64,000 bases of DNA. Source: Chrysophaeum taylorii (Eukaryota; Sar; Pelagophyceae; Pelagomonadales; Pelagomonadaceae). The notes under the pieces are model-generated. The model saw only the letters and a program-made list of their open reading frames with translations, did no database searches and had not been told where the DNA came from. Of the stretch, positions 1-10,317 are shown piece after piece. Where the stretch lies: NCBI GenBank assembly GCA_029834535.1, contig JAQMWT010000055.1, positions 280,177 through 344,176 of the forward strand, given 5' to 3'. Both the position numbers and the translations under genes were made by a program. Within the stretch, counting starts at the first letter, position 1, and the number at the start of each line of letters is the position of its first letter.

Positions 1-1
1 C

Positions 2-418
2 GCGGTACGTGCCGTCCACGACTACCTCGTCTGCGCGGTGCAGAGCGAGTGGCGACACTTCCTCGGTGGTCTCGAGGTCGACGTGCTCGACTGCGTGGCC
101 GCGAGGCATGCGCGCTTTCTGGAGCAAACTTTGCACCGTTGCTTCCTCGACGACGATTCGAAACTCGTCCGCGCGCGAGCGACGGCGCTTCGCGACCGCG
201 CCAAAGAGATCTGCCGACCCGACTGTCCCACCGCGTATCGCGACCGCCTCGACCTCACGTCCGCTCGACGCGACTTCGCATCGACGGCCCAAAGTCTCAA
301 GCAGATGCTGGTGCAACGACGTAGCCGCGCCGGTTCCCGGCCCGACTCAAACACGACAGAGCTCATCACGAGACTTGCCTATTTTGACGGTGTTCTCTCA
401 TCCCTAGAGACCTGGTGA
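2..418 (+). CDS. Gamma-tubulin complex component (GCP), C-terminal end, 5' partial
   Basis: An open frame runs from the window edge to a TGA at 416-418, so only the last ~138 codons are present. The peptide has the look of the helical C-terminal half of GCP/Spc97-Spc98 proteins: a QSEWRHFLGGLEV segment, then DCVAARHARFLEQTLHRCFLDD (the family's 'H..FL...L..CLL' helix), ending in LITRLAYFDGVLSS, which resembles the family's 'LLRLDYNGYY' terminus. Known family role: GCPs form the ring that binds gamma-tubulin and nucleates microtubules. Which member (GCP2 to GCP6) cannot be decided from this fragment. The opposite-strand ORF over the same bases is a shadow. Confidence 0.6.
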   Translation, partial: AVRAVHDYLVCAVQSEWRHFLGGLEVDVLDCVAARHARFLEQTLHRCFLDDDSKLVRARATALRDRAKEICRPDCPTAYRDRLDLTSARRDFASTAQSLKQMLVQRRSRAGSRPDSNTTELITRLAYFDGVLSSLETW

Positions 419-1366
419 CAGACACCCTAATAAAGTGCATTCGCACCCCGTCGAGACCCCGTCGAGACGAGAGTTCCCTCATACTAAAAAGCACGCGCGT
501 TACGCGTGGACCACGGTAGTCTCCTTCCTTCCTTCCTTCCTCCCTTCCTCCGAAGGAAGAAGGGGACGACGAGTCGGAATTTGAACAAGTGCCGTTGTAC
601 GTACTTATTATGCCGAGGACGTCGAGGAAGGAAGGAAGGCGCTATCAATGAGTTCGCGCAGGAAAATAGGGCGGTGCTGTCGTTCACATTAGTGGCCGGA
701 CCCCAGAAGTACTCGATGATGAGCTCGTGTCGTCATGTCGCCCGGTGTGTCGGCGTCCGCGAAGCAAAAAAGATTCTCGCGTCAACCTTACGATCGTCTA
801 GAACGGGAGCAACTGCAAAATCGTCCGCGCACGCTGTCGCCTCCCCCGTATACGATCGATCCTCCGAGGCGCTTCGCTCGACATCAACGAATTACTACCG
901 ACATTTCGAAGATCACCCGCGCCAGTTGGGCGATGCAACTTGAGGACGTAATGTCGTCGTCGTCGTCGTTGTCGTCGCGATTAGTAATAATAATGTGCTC
1001 TGCGACACCCGAAAATAGCCGCCGTGTAGATAGATCATTCTATCTTGGGGTCCTTGAGGATTTTTCATTAGATTCAGTTTTTTTCTTTTTTCTGGGAACC
1101 CGCACGGCGTCGCATGAGACACTCAAAGTTAAAAAGGAGGTCCGTCCCAACTCCCCGCACCTGACGTCGTCGGCGGTGTGAAACGCACGCCTACTCTAAC
1201 TACAGTAGTTATCTGGGAGGCTCCATCGACCAGGGCCCGCGAGATTATATAAGAACTAGATTTTGACCAGCTCGAGGACCCATAAGAATAAAAACTATTT
1301 CTAGATTTCATCAGCGAAGAAAGCACATCACAACAGACCAAATCCCCGCAGGAGAAAAGATATCAA
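419..1366. other. Intergenic stretch, no gene recognised
   Basis: About 950 bp with no convincing coding signal. It holds a TTCC-rich tract near 521-550 and a GGAAGG counterpart near 627-638 that could pair as a hairpin, plus a (GTC)n run near 951-976. ORFs here are short and low-complexity. Confidence 0.5.
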
Positions 1367-1702
1367 TCAACTCTCCGCGATTGCCGCGCACTCGACGTAG
1401 GAAGGCTCGAAGAAAGAAAAGTCCGCGTACTCGCTCGCCGCCGCGGCCAGTCTAGCCACGACAGCGTCTGTCGTCGAAACACATCGTTCCACTTGAGAGT
1501 CGTGCGCGGTGTATTGAACACAGATATGCTCCGCGCCGTAACACATGTCCGATCCGCAGAACCGGCCGCAATCGGATTGGAGACGACGACGTGTTCGCAA
1601 TAATCGGGCTCCGTGGGGGCGCTCGGGCAGCGATGCGAGTAAGACTAGAGCGCAAATCGCGACGCTTGCGGCGATTAGGAGGCGGCGTCGCACCGCGATC
1701 AT
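1367..1702 (-). CDS. Small secreted or single-pass membrane protein, Cys-containing, unknown
   Basis: The reading frame opens at 1729, but the ATG at 1702 (MIAVRRRLLIAA...) places a basic start followed by a hydrophobic helix (about residues 7-25), so I prefer it. After the helix come an Arg-rich stretch and then a Cys-containing ectodomain (CGRFCGSDMCYGAEHIC, later ERCVS and VECAA). About 111 residues. I recognise no family. It is divergent to the aldehyde dehydrogenase gene, about 300 bp between starts. A small lumenal or surface protein fits but is inference. Confidence 0.4.
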   Translation of the reverse strand: MIAVRRRLLIAASVAICALVLLASLPERPHGARLLRTRRRLQSDCGRFCGSDMCYGAEHICVQYTAHDSQVERCVSTTDAVVARLAAAASEYADFSFFEPSYVECAAIAES

Positions 1703-1999
1703 CTCTTCTTCTTCTCCTTGGTCCCACACGGCGAGGCAACTCGGCGATGAATAGTGCGATCTCGGTGTGCGATGAAGTTTTGCTAGAATCTATCGACGCG
1801 CACGTTTATTTTTACTATGGGAGGCACGTGCCAACCGTGCACGTGTGGCCGTAGGGGTTCAACGGGTCCAATGCACATGCACGCGGGCCCCCAACGTCCC
1901 CAAAAAATAACACACAAAAGAGGGGTAAGTAAGTACAGTATACAGTACAGTAGGGGAATGGTTGTTGTTGCTTTCTTCTTCTTGAAGTCGTCGGCGCCA

Positions 2000-3529
2000 A
2001 TGATGATGATGATTATGATGCGACGGTTCGTTCGCACGCGAAGATTCGGGACGCGCGCGGATGTCGACGAAACGGTCCTCGTCGTGCCGGGGAAGACGTT
2101 GATCGGGGGTGAGTGGGTCGGCGCGCAGAAGAGGGCCGTGTTCCCCGTGTTTGACCCGGCGACGGGGGACGTGGTCGGGTCTGCGCCGGACATGGGCGCG
2201 GCGGAGACAGAAATAGCGATCGATGCGGCGTCGTCGGCGCTGGAGTCGTGGCGACGGACAAGCCCGCGCGATAGGAGTCGGCGGCTGCGGCAGTGGCACG
2301 ACTCGATCGTCGAACGCAGAGAAGAGCTCGCGAGATTGATGACGCTCGAGTGCGGCAAGCCGCTCGCCGAGGCGCGCGGCGAAGTGGACTACGGCGCTTC
2401 GTTTGTCGAGTGGTTCGCAGAAGAGGGGCCGCGGTGCGTTGGCTCGGTCGACGCGAGTTGTAGCGACCGGAGGATGCTCACGACGCGGCAGGCGGTCGGG
2501 TGCGCGGGGTTGATCACGCCCTGGAACTTTCCTCTGGGGATGATCACCCGAAAAGCCGGCGCCGCTCTCGCTGCCGGGTGTACCGTGGTTGTCAAGCCCG
2601 CCGAGGACACGCCCCTTACGGCGCTCGCGCTCGCGAAGCTCGCCGAAGGCGCGCTTCCGCCGGGCGCGTTGAACGTCGTCACGGCCGCTCGTGCCAACGC
2701 CCCCGCCGTGGGCGAGGTGCTGTGCGCGTCGCCGGTCGTGCGCGCCTTGTCGTTCACGGGCTCGACGGAAGTGGGCAAGCGACTCTACGCGCAATGTGCC
2801 GGTACGGTCAAAAAACTCGGTCTCGAGCTGGGCGGCAACGCGCCCTTCGTAGTCCTAGACGACGCCGACCTCGACCTCGCGGTCGAATGCGCGATGGCCT
2901 CCAAGTTCAGATACTCGGGACAGACCTGCGTTTGCGCCGACCGATTCCTCGTCCACGACGCCGTCTTCGACGATTTCGAGGACCGTCTCCTTCGCGCGAT
3001 ACGAAAGCTCGAAATCGGTCGCGGCCTCGACGACGGCGTCACGCTCGGCCCTCTCATCAACCAAAGGGCGGCGGACCGCGTCCGAAGTCTCATCCCGGAC
3101 GACGCCGCCGTCTTCGACAAACACGCCGCCGCGGCCCGGGCCCTCGGACCCACCTTCGTCGCGCCAGCCCTCGTCAGAGTCGACCTCGACCTCGACCACC
3201 CCCCCCCGTGCTGGGACAACGAAAACTTTGGACCTGTTGTCCCGCTCGCGAGATTTCGGGGGGACGACGACGCCGTCATCGAGATTGCAAACAGACACGC
3301 CACCGGCCTCGCTGCCTACGTCGTCGCTGGTGACCTTCGGCGCGCCTGGCGAATCGCCGAGCGCCTCGAGACAGGCATGTGTGGCGTAAACCAGGGCATC
3401 ATCAGCACTGCCACCATGCCCTTCGGTGGCGTCAAAGAAAGTGGCATCGGCCGCGAAGGCGGCATCGGCTTCGGCATCTCCGAGTACCTCGAGGACAAGT
3501 ACCTTTGTTTTGGCAACCTGCATTTCTAG
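2000..3529 (+). CDS. Succinate-semialdehyde dehydrogenase-type aldehyde dehydrogenase
   Basis: Complete ALDH-superfamily enzyme of ~509 residues from the ATG at 2000. It would oxidise an aldehyde, most likely succinate semialdehyde, with NAD(P)+. Visible motifs: ITPWNFPLGM (~172-181), KPAEDTP (~199-205), FTGSTEVGK (~252-260), catalytic glutamate in LELGGNAP (Glu276) and catalytic cysteine in SGQTCVCADRF (Cys310), ending with the PFGGVKESGIGREGG segment typical of SSADH/GabD. The N-terminus (MMMMIMMRRFVRTRRFGTR) is basic without acids, as in a mitochondrial presequence. An in-frame ATG at 1958 is an alternative start. SSADH versus another semialdehyde dehydrogenase cannot be settled by eye. 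Confidence 0.9.
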   Translation: MMMMIMMRRFVRTRRFGTRADVDETVLVVPGKTLIGGEWVGAQKRAVFPVFDPATGDVVGSAPDMGAAETEIAIDAASSALESWRRTSPRDRSRRLRQWHDSIVERREELARLMTLECGKPLAEARGEVDYGASFVEWFAEEGPRCVGSVDASCSDRRMLTTRQAVGCAGLITPWNFPLGMITRKAGAALAAGCTVVVKPAEDTPLTALALAKLAEGALPPGALNVVTAARANAPAVGEVLCASPVVRALSFTGSTEVGKRLYAQCAGTVKKLGLELGGNAPFVVLDDADLDLAVECAMASKFRYSGQTCVCADRFLVHDAVFDDFEDRLLRAIRKLEIGRGLDDGVTLGPLINQRAADRVRSLIPDDAAVFDKHAAAARALGPTFVAPALVRVDLDLDHPPPCWDNENFGPVVPLARFRGDDDAVIEIANRHATGLAAYVVAGDLRRAWRIAERLETGMCGVNQGIISTATMPFGGVKESGIGREGGIGFGISEYLEDKYLCFGNLHF

Positions 3530-4261
3530 CTCTTACGAGGAGGGATCTTGTGCTTCTCGCTTATAGTAGTATTTATCCGCGTACCTTCGAGCGGAAGCGC
3601 ACAAGGGGCACTAGACTAGTCGCTCGCGGCTGCGAGTTGAGCGCTCGAGCAGCAGCACCAACGACGTCAAAGGTGGACTTCCAAGAAAGCCGCTGGCTGC
3701 GGCCGCATCTATAATAAAAATATACCCTTTCTCTGCAGCGGGCGGGGGCTCGAGAAGACGTCTCTTTGACTGACTGACTGACTGACTGACTGACTGACTG
3801 ACTGACCCTCGTGTCCTGCACGGCCTCTTTCTTTCTCTCTCACGTTCGAAGATCCCCATGGCGGCGACCGTGCTGTTCTCATCGACGATGGCGTTTCCCA
3901 CGCAGTCAAGCGACATCGGAAACTTTTTGGTCTGGTCGACGCGACCGTCCCCGAATCTCTTTCATCAGAAGGCTCTCGCGTCTTATTCCTATGCGCCAAG
4001 TATATATCGAAACTCGAGTTCGAGGAAACCCAGGAGACAGGAGATGCGGCGTGGGGTCTTTTTCTCTTCTCTCTCTTTCTCTTTCTTTTGAAGGGCGGGG
4101 GACTCCGCCGCTTTGTCTTGGTCGTAGCTCGACGTGGAAAAAGACTTCGTTAGCACCCTCCTGTAGCATCCTAACCACGACCTACGGGAATGGCACCGAA
4201 AAGGCCGCTGTAGCACCCCGATGAGCGTATCCGCGCCGTCAGCCCTTGGTTTATTTACGCA
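3530..4261. other. Intergenic stretch, no gene recognised
   Basis: About 730 bp between two 3' ends (SSADH on plus, the lumen protein on minus). It contains the TGAC microsatellite and a CT-rich run near 4060-4090. No ORF looks coding. Confidence 0.5.
3767..3806. repeat. (TGAC)n microsatellite, 10 units
   Basis: Uninterrupted tetranucleotide repeat. It encodes VSQS-type junk ORFs on the minus strand, which I ignore. Confidence 0.95.
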
Positions 4262-4732
4262 TTAGAGAGCCGGGTCGAGGGCGGCAAATTTCGCGAGGTC
4301 GGTCTTGAGCGCCGCGAGGTACCTCAAGGCCTCCTGCTTGTTTTCCATGCCTTTCGGTCGGCTGAGCTTGTTGATGGCGATGAGGTCCTCCTCGACCGCG
4401 TTGAAGATGTCCTTCGCGAGGTCTTTGTTTTCTTCTGAAACCTGCTTTCTCGCTTTGGCAATGACATTGTTGCGCACGAAGCCGTTATACTCCTTCGTCA
4501 ACTGAAGGACGTCGGTGAAGGCTTCGTCCTCGAGGAGCTTCTCGAGGCGCTGGAGGCCGCCGGTTCCGGTTCCGTCGAGCTCGGCGCGCAGGACGTCGAA
4601 CTCGTCGGATGCGAGGGCGGGTTGACTTCCGAGAAGGATCGTCGTCGTAGCGATCTCCAAGCAGTGGCGTCGAGTGACCACGGAAAGCCCGGCCCCGAGC
4701 GAAGCGAAGGCGCACAGTCGCCAGAAGACCAT
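4262..4732 (-). CDS. Putative thylakoid-lumen protein with bipartite/Tat targeting
   Basis: I start at the ATG at 4732 (MVFWRLCAFASLG...), about 156 residues. The N-terminus shows a first hydrophobic segment, then a twin-arginine segment (TRRHCLEIATTTILLGSQPALAS) ending in an AxA-type cleavage site. That is the layout of a protein crossing plastid membranes and then the thylakoid membrane through the Tat route. The mature part (~115 residues) is all-helical and charged, of the size and style of PsbQ/Psb31-like four-helix-bundle proteins of photosystem II. That family link is a guess from architecture only. The frame stays open upstream to 4786. Confidence 0.5.
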   Translation of the reverse strand: MVFWRLCAFASLGAGLSVVTRRHCLEIATTTILLGSQPALASDEFDVLRAELDGTGTGGLQRLEKLLEDEAFTDVLQLTKEYNGFVRNNVIAKARKQVSEENKDLAKDIFNAVEEDLIAINKLSRPKGMENKQEALRYLAALKTDLAKFAALDPAL

Positions 4733-4921
4733 TACGACGATCTTCCTTCGGCCATCACGAAGATCGTCGTTGCTACCGAACTGCACTGAGGGTTTCAGTG
4801 TGGCCTCATGCCGGGCACGCCCAGGGGGTGGTGGTTAACTCACGACGACGTAAAAAGGAGAGGGCGGGGGGGGTGTGGCGAGCAAGGTGAGCGGAGGTCT
4901 TGGAGCGAGAGGCGCGTGGGG

Positions 4922-4995
<74 letters not shown>
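4922..4995. repeat. (GCAA)n microsatellite, ~18 units
   Basis: Long tetranucleotide repeat just downstream of the SPT16 gene end. A short copy of the same motif recurs near 38227-38252. Confidence 0.95.
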
Positions 4996-4996
<1 letters not shown>

Positions 4997-5048
4997 CCAA
5001 GACCCGGGGAGGGTCGGCGGCGATTGGGGACACGGCCGGCCGGGCGCT

Positions 5049-7922
5049 TTAGCGGCGTTTTTTCTTGCTTGGTTTGCCGTCGTCGTTGCGCTCGGCCTGG
5101 CGCTTGGCACGATCGTCGGCCTCGGCCTGAGCCTCCATCTCGTCCCAGTCCATGGCGTCGTCGTCATCTTCGTCGTCTTCGTCGTCTTCGTCGTCGTCGT
5201 CGTCGTCGTCGTCGAAGTCTTCGTCGTCGTCGTCGTCTTCGTCGTCGTCGTCGTCGTCATCCTCTTCGTCTTCTTGGTAGGCTTCGTCTTCGTCGTCTTC
5301 GTCGTCCTCGGCGTCTTCGTCGTCGTCGCCAGCCTGGAGGAACTGCCATCCCGCAGGTTTGGAGACGCCGTCCTCGTCGGTTTCCTCGTAAAATCTGTCG
5401 TCCGACTTGACGAGGTTCATGAGTTGCTTCCAGGACATGGAGGCTTGGCCTGCCGTATAAGTGATGGAGCAATCAGTCAACCACTCCTGGATCGCGTCGA
5501 GCTCGGACATGGGAATCGCGTTGACCGTCCACGGGGAGAGGTCAAAGTTCTTGTTGACGAGGACCATGTCGAAATTGGTGGAGCGCAGGGTGCAGCGTTC
5601 GAAATGAACGTGCTCAACATCGTCCAACTCGACGACGAAAAAGGGTGTTTCGGTGAGACAGACGAGGCAGTGGACGGTCGGCTGGACGAGGACCATCTCG
5701 CGATTGGGGACGCCGTGGAAGGCGAGGTCGCGGTAGGGCATGTCGAACTCGAGGCCCGAGGCCTTTTCGATCGACTTGGAAAAGTCGCGGAAGATCTTGT
5801 TGAGCTTCTTTTTGAGATCGCGCTGGCGCTGCTCCTCGTCGAGCTCGTCGGGGTCGTACATGGACCGTCGCGCGCCGTCGAGGTTGACCGAGGCGTCGAC
5901 GACCTCCGTGTAGAACTGGACGTCCTTTGACTTTTTCTTGCCGACCATGATGGCGTGCTTGAGGTGAAAGTGGATCAGCACGATCACCTCGTTCTCGCAC
6001 GGTTGGAAGAGGGCGTGTTTGACGTTGGCGAAGATGAGGTCGAGGGTCTCGTGCTTTTTGGAGACGAATCGAAGGCCGTTCGAGTGGATCTCGACGGTGC
6101 CCGTCGACTTTTTTCCCGAGAGAAAGGGTCGCAACGTGACGTCGGTGAGTCGCGGGGGCTTCTGGTTCCGCACGAGCTGCTCCTGGGAGACGAGGTCGGC
6201 CTCCTGGGCTTTTTGCTCTTGTTTGGCCTTGAACTGTTTCCGGAGCTCCTGGATGGCCCTGTAGCTCGCGTTGAGGCGCTTCTGCTCGCGCGACCTGAAC
6301 AAGAGTTCCTTGATAAACACGTCCCGCTTGTGCTTTTCGAGGTGCGGCGGTGCGTCTTTGACCCCCGGCGCGTACAAATTGATGCGCAAGTACGCGTACT
6401 TGTCGGGGTCGGGCTGCACGGCCGTCTTGACCATGGAGATGTGGACGGGAACGGGCGCGCCAGAGACGGGCAGGAAAATCGTGAGGTTCTCCTTGTCGAC
6501 CGAGACCTCGTTCGGCGGGAGATCGGGCGGGTACTCGCGCGTCGACTTGAAGGAGGCGACGTACCGCTCGATTGCCTTGCCCTTCTTTTCCTCCTTCTCC
6601 ACCACGCCCGACCGTTTTTCCTCGAGCTTGCGGCGCATCAGCGCCGCCTGCTTTTCGTCCCTGTTGTTTGTCTGGGGGAGCTCGCGCGCCTCCTTCGGGG
6701 CCTTCTCCTTATTGTCGGAGGCCTTCCTCCGTCTCTTCTCCCCCGCCGCCGCCTTCTGGTCGTCGTCGTTTTTTGGCTCCTCCTCCTCCTCCGGTTCCAC
6801 CTCCTCGTCCTCCTCGTCGTCGTCTTCGTTGATGTAATAGGTGACGTCCGAAAAATCCAAAGGAAACTTGGTCAACACGGTCGGCTCGTCGTCGCCGACT
6901 TCGACCGTGTCCGCCACCAGCACCGCAAACTCGTCGAGCTTGTTGACGGAGCCCTTCCCGCTCTTGTCGACAAGCTTGGCGGTCGTCGCGATCGAGACGT
7001 AGTAGACCTGCCCCGTCTCCACGAGCCGTTCGTTCTTGGCGTTGATGACGAGAGCGCCCTCGCGATAGTTCGATCCCAAACAAAAGCCGCAGTTCTTCAA
7101 CTCGGGGACCACGGCTACCGCCGCCTGGTAGACATCCTTCAAGACCACACCCGGCTTCAAGGCCGCCAACGCCGCCCTGCGCGCTCCCAACACCTTCTCG
7201 TAAACCCGTTGCACGGCCGACGTCGGATCCACGAGCAAAGTGCGCGACACCGAGGCGCAGAAATAGTCGAACCGCGATCCCAGCGAGATCAGGATCACGT
7301 CGTCGGACAATTTCCGGGCGTCGGTCTGCGCCGATGGCCGCGTGTCGTACTGCCCGCCGCTCTGGATAATCGGGAAGAAGCAGCTTTCGGCCGCGCCGCC
7401 CTGAATCTTGAGCTTGAGCTTTGACGGGTCCTCGAGCAACGTCTCCGTCTTCGACGCGATCTTCTCGTGCGTCACCTCCTTCCCCTCGTCCAACGCGTCC
7501 TCGACCATCTTCACGGCCCCATGCTTCAGCACCTTGGACGATATGGTCGCCGCCTTGCGGTACTTGTCCAGCGCTTCTTCGTCGTTCACCGACAGCGCGA
7601 CCCCGACCGCGATCGCGACGTCCTTCCCCGAGGGCACGAGCCCGCCCTGCTCCTTCTCGAGAATCCCGATCTTCTCTTCCGGCGCCACGTCCACGACCTT
7701 CGCCTCGCTCCGCGTCAACACTAAAAACTTTCCCGTCACCTTTTCGCGACCGAACAAATACACCTTCAACGCGTTCGCGCGCGAGAACGCGCCCTCCTCC
7801 TCATCGTCGTCCGCCGGCGACACCGACACCACCAGCGCATCCACCTCCACCATCTCATCCAAACCGAACAGCCGCTCCTGCAGCGCCGAAACGCGCGACG
7901 CGATCACCTCGCCGTCACCCAT
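5049..7922 (-). CDS. SPT16: FACT complex subunit SPT16
   Basis: An intronless gene of ~957 residues from the ATG at 7922 (MGDGEVIASRVSALQERLF), which matches where SPT16 proteins begin; the frame is open 40 codons further upstream. FACT loosens and rebuilds nucleosomes during transcription and replication in the nucleus. Visible parts in order: N-terminal and inactive aminopeptidase-like domain (KLSDDVILISLGSRFDYFCASVSRT, YREGALVINAKNER), an acidic/basic linker, the SPT16 middle domain (PVHISMVKTAVQPD, AYLRINLYAPG), the Rtt106-like PH domain (EIHSNGLRFVSKKHETLDLIFANVKHALFQPCENEVIVLIHFHL) and NFDMVLVNKNF. It ends with a very acidic tail dominated by Asp and a basic KKKRR end. Length and domain order agree with the family. 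Confidence 0.96.
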   Translation of the reverse strand: MGDGEVIASRVSALQERLFGLDEMVEVDALVVSVSPADDDEEEGAFSRANALKVYLFGREKVTGKFLVLTRSEAKVVDVAPEEKIGILEKEQGGLVPSGKDVAIAVGVALSVNDEEALDKYRKAATISSKVLKHGAVKMVEDALDEGKEVTHEKIASKTETLLEDPSKLKLKIQGGAAESCFFPIIQSGGQYDTRPSAQTDARKLSDDVILISLGSRFDYFCASVSRTLLVDPTSAVQRVYEKVLGARRAALAALKPGVVLKDVYQAAVAVVPELKNCGFCLGSNYREGALVINAKNERLVETGQVYYVSIATTAKLVDKSGKGSVNKLDEFAVLVADTVEVGDDEPTVLTKFPLDFSDVTYYINEDDDEEDEEVEPEEEEEPKNDDDQKAAAGEKRRRKASDNKEKAPKEARELPQTNNRDEKQAALMRRKLEEKRSGVVEKEEKKGKAIERYVASFKSTREYPPDLPPNEVSVDKENLTIFLPVSGAPVPVHISMVKTAVQPDPDKYAYLRINLYAPGVKDAPPHLEKHKRDVFIKELLFRSREQKRLNASYRAIQELRKQFKAKQEQKAQEADLVSQEQLVRNQKPPRLTDVTLRPFLSGKKSTGTVEIHSNGLRFVSKKHETLDLIFANVKHALFQPCENEVIVLIHFHLKHAIMVGKKKSKDVQFYTEVVDASVNLDGARRSMYDPDELDEEQRQRDLKKKLNKIFRDFSKSIEKASGLEFDMPYRDLAFHGVPNREMVLVQPTVHCLVCLTETPFFVVELDDVEHVHFERCTLRSTNFDMVLVNKNFDLSPWTVNAIPMSELDAIQEWLTDCSITYTAGQASMSWKQLMNLVKSDDRFYEETDEDGVSKPAGWQFLQAGDDDEDAEDDEDDEDEAYQEDEEDDDDDDDEDDDDDEDFDDDDDDDDEDDEDDEDDDDAMDWDEMEAQAEADDRAKRQAERNDDGKPSKKKRR

Positions 7923-8349
7923 ATACCGACCTGTTGTTTTGAAAACGAAATCGAGTCCCGAACCGGCGGTACCAGGGCAGCCTGAGAGGCTGCTAAACAA
8001 TGATACGATGAGGACGGGGGCGCGAGTCGTCGTGAGCACCAAAAAAGGACGTTCCGTAGTGTTTCGGGGGGAGCCGTGTGTGGTTGGTGGTGCCGGGAGG
8101 GCAAAGGACCTCGACGCCTAGTCGGGACCATCGCCATCGAGGCAGGCGAAGAGAGGAGAGGAGAGGAGAGGCCCCGCCCGCAGCTTGCATCACACGCATG
8201 CCGGCGTAGGTGCGACGAAGTGCGTCGTCCTGCTCGGCGCGGGCGGCAGCCTGGGTTCCATGCCCTGGGGCTACCTACCTACTCGGGGCAGGCGGCGACA
8301 TGGTTGTCGAGACCACAGCGCGCCCGGTGAGAGGGGGAATAACTATAAA

Positions 8350-9299
8350 TCATATAATATCACTCCCATAATTGGCGGCAAAGTAGGGGGATCGGAAGTT
8401 GAGGTTCTGGTCCGAGCTGGGCGCCCAGAAGAGCGCCTTGTCAAAGTGGGGCAGGGCCAAGCCGAGACGGGGGGCGGTGCGCCGCAACCGCACCCACCGC
8501 TTCTTGTCCGCGTCGGAACCGTCGTCGTACTCGCACATCATCTTCTCCCAGAACACCTGGACTTCGTCACGCGGGATGTTGCACCACGTCGCAGGCCCCG
8601 TCAAGGACGTCGGTCAGACCAAGGAGGACGGAGCCCCTCAAAAAAGGCGCGACCAAAGCCCTTCCCGCGCCACGCTTCTGCCACCACCACAAAGGCGAGC
8701 AACTCGAGGCAGCACGGAGCATTCCGGAATCCGAGGACCTGGAAAATAGCGACGGCGATGATTCTCGCGTCGGCAGTCAACGCGAACCGCGCGACGTCGG
8801 TACGGTCGCCGTAAGGCCGCAGTTTGGCCGTTTTGACGAGGTTCTCGACGTCGACGCAATGGTCGACGACCTTGATCGACAACGTCTCATTACTGGCCGC
8901 TAGGCGCGCGTAACAAGTCGCGAGCTCGCTCGCCCTAGCTTCGTCGAGCCTGACCTCGACAGTCTCGATCTCCTCCTACTCGACGACCAAAGAGCACGCG
9001 GCGAGCCGCTTACGTCGCCGCGAACCGCGCTGCACGACGGCTTCGGCTTGCGAAGCAGCCTCTGCACTTGGCACCTTTTTCCCATCGAAATAGTGCGCCG
9101 CCGCGGCTTGGACATCCCACTGCTTCAACCGAAGCACGCGAACGGCCTTCTCTTCGCTAAGCCCGCCGTCGGTCACACTCACGAGCGCCGCGACGACCTG
9201 GCGCATATCCACGGTGAAATACGCGCGGGGATCCTTAAAGAGAGGCGCCTCCACACGTGATGATCCCCGCCCGTCTTCTAGACGTGCACGCTTCATCAA
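8350..9299 (-). CDS. UBA-like plus GNAT-like acetyltransferase gene, exon structure unresolved
   Basis: The first frame starts at 9299 and carries a UBA-like helix bundle (LSEEKAVRVLRLKQWDVQAAAAHYFDGK). It hits an in-frame TAG at 8976-8978, then continues in the same frame (EIETVEVRLDEARASELATCYARL...) into a GNAT acetyl-CoA loop, EAWRGKGFGRAFFEGL, near 8640-8700. An intron ending at that TAG (for example 8976-9074, phase 0, GTGCCA donor) would remove the stop. After FFEGL the frame must change again to reach WCNIPRDEVQVFWEKMM (8604 downward), which looks like the C-terminal GNAT helix. So there is either a second intron or a one-base indel. It is either a normal two- or three-exon gene or a young pseudogene. 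Confidence 0.4.
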
Positions 9300-9498
9300 G
9301 ATCGAGTCACCAAGTGGAAGTCTTCTTAAAGTAGTACACTAGTGCACTATATCTGCAACACCAGCTTCAACTACCTCTCTGGGCAATCCAACTTATTATA
9401 AACCCTCAATGCCCCCACTCGAGGAACAACAGGCATGACTCATGCCATGAGCACCCGGACGCGCGCAGTCGGCAGGTAAACAAGCCTGGTGGTGCCAT

Positions 9499-10247
9499 CT
9501 ACGAGGACTTTCGAGCCTTGGCCTCGGCTGCGAAGACCTCGCTCGTCTGTAGGCGGACCATCTTGCGGGCTTTCCAGGCAAGGTGGTGGTTATGGGCGTG
9601 GAAGCCCGCGTAGAAGAGCTCGCGCTCCTCCTCGGTGAGTATGTCGAGGAGGTCCGAGGCGTCGGCGCGGGCGGAGCTTCGGGACCAGTCGAGTATCTTT
9701 TCGTACCGAGGCCCCGAGAGCGTCTTGAGCAAAAACTTCCGTAGGTCGTCGTCTCGTCGCAATATCGCGATCTCGCGCCCGACGGTGTAGTAGTACTCGC
9801 CCATCGCGCGCAGGTTGACGCTCACCCCGCCATCGAGCAGCTTGTCGCGCGCCGCTTCCTGCGAGCCAAGAGCGTCGCCGAGCGCGCAAGTCGCGAGGGA
9901 CGTACGCCATACTGGGGCGGCAGCTCGACGCGAACCATATTCTTCTCGCTCAGGTTTTTGGCCAACCACAGCGGGATATTCACCTGCGGCGCTTGTCATC
10001 CATCCAGCCTCTATGGTAGGTTGGTTGGTTTGTTTGTTTCAACGCGCCTGCGAGCCGCTCGCGAGGTCGGACATTTCTTGGCTATCCATGCAGTACGCGA
10101 AGTGCCGCGCGAAGCTCACACCGTCTACAAGCAGCGTACACGGCACGATCTCCTCCTCTGCGAGCAACTCCTGCGCAACGATTTCACTACAGTTGTTGTT
10201 GTTGTTTGTCTGTCTGTCCAACAAAACAGGCGCACATCGATGTCCAT
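9499..10247 (-). CDS. PSF3: GINS complex subunit PSF3, four exons
   Basis: Reconstructed by splicing: exons 10236-10247, 10048-10170, 9906-9983 and 9499-9858, giving 190 residues. Introns are 65, 64 and 47 bp, all phase 0; the middle one uses a GC donor (GCGCGT) with a GCCGCAG acceptor. The protein opens MDID-ELLAEEEIVPCTLLVDG, followed by NIPLWLAKNLSEKNMVRVELP, NLRAMGEYYYTVG and YEKILDW. These match the PSF3 signature (EILxEExxVPCxF, LPLWLAxxL, NLRxxxPYFYxFG). GINS is part of the CMG replicative helicase in the nucleus. The perfect codon phase across four exons makes the structure convincing. Previously visible only as a 166-residue ORF whose first ~47 codons are intron or out of frame. Confidence 0.88.
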
Positions 10248-10317
10248 GAGGAGTGAGGAGGGCAAAGATGAGTACTCCGAATCCCCCCCCCAACGGAATT
10301 ATTATTGTAAAAGAAAG

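Noticed and set aside
4922-4995. Regular repeat that might suggest a CRISPR array
   Set aside because: It is a plain (GCAA)n microsatellite with no spacers.
5955-7424. 489-codon plus ORF opposite SPT16
   Set aside because: Shadow of codon bias; no motif.
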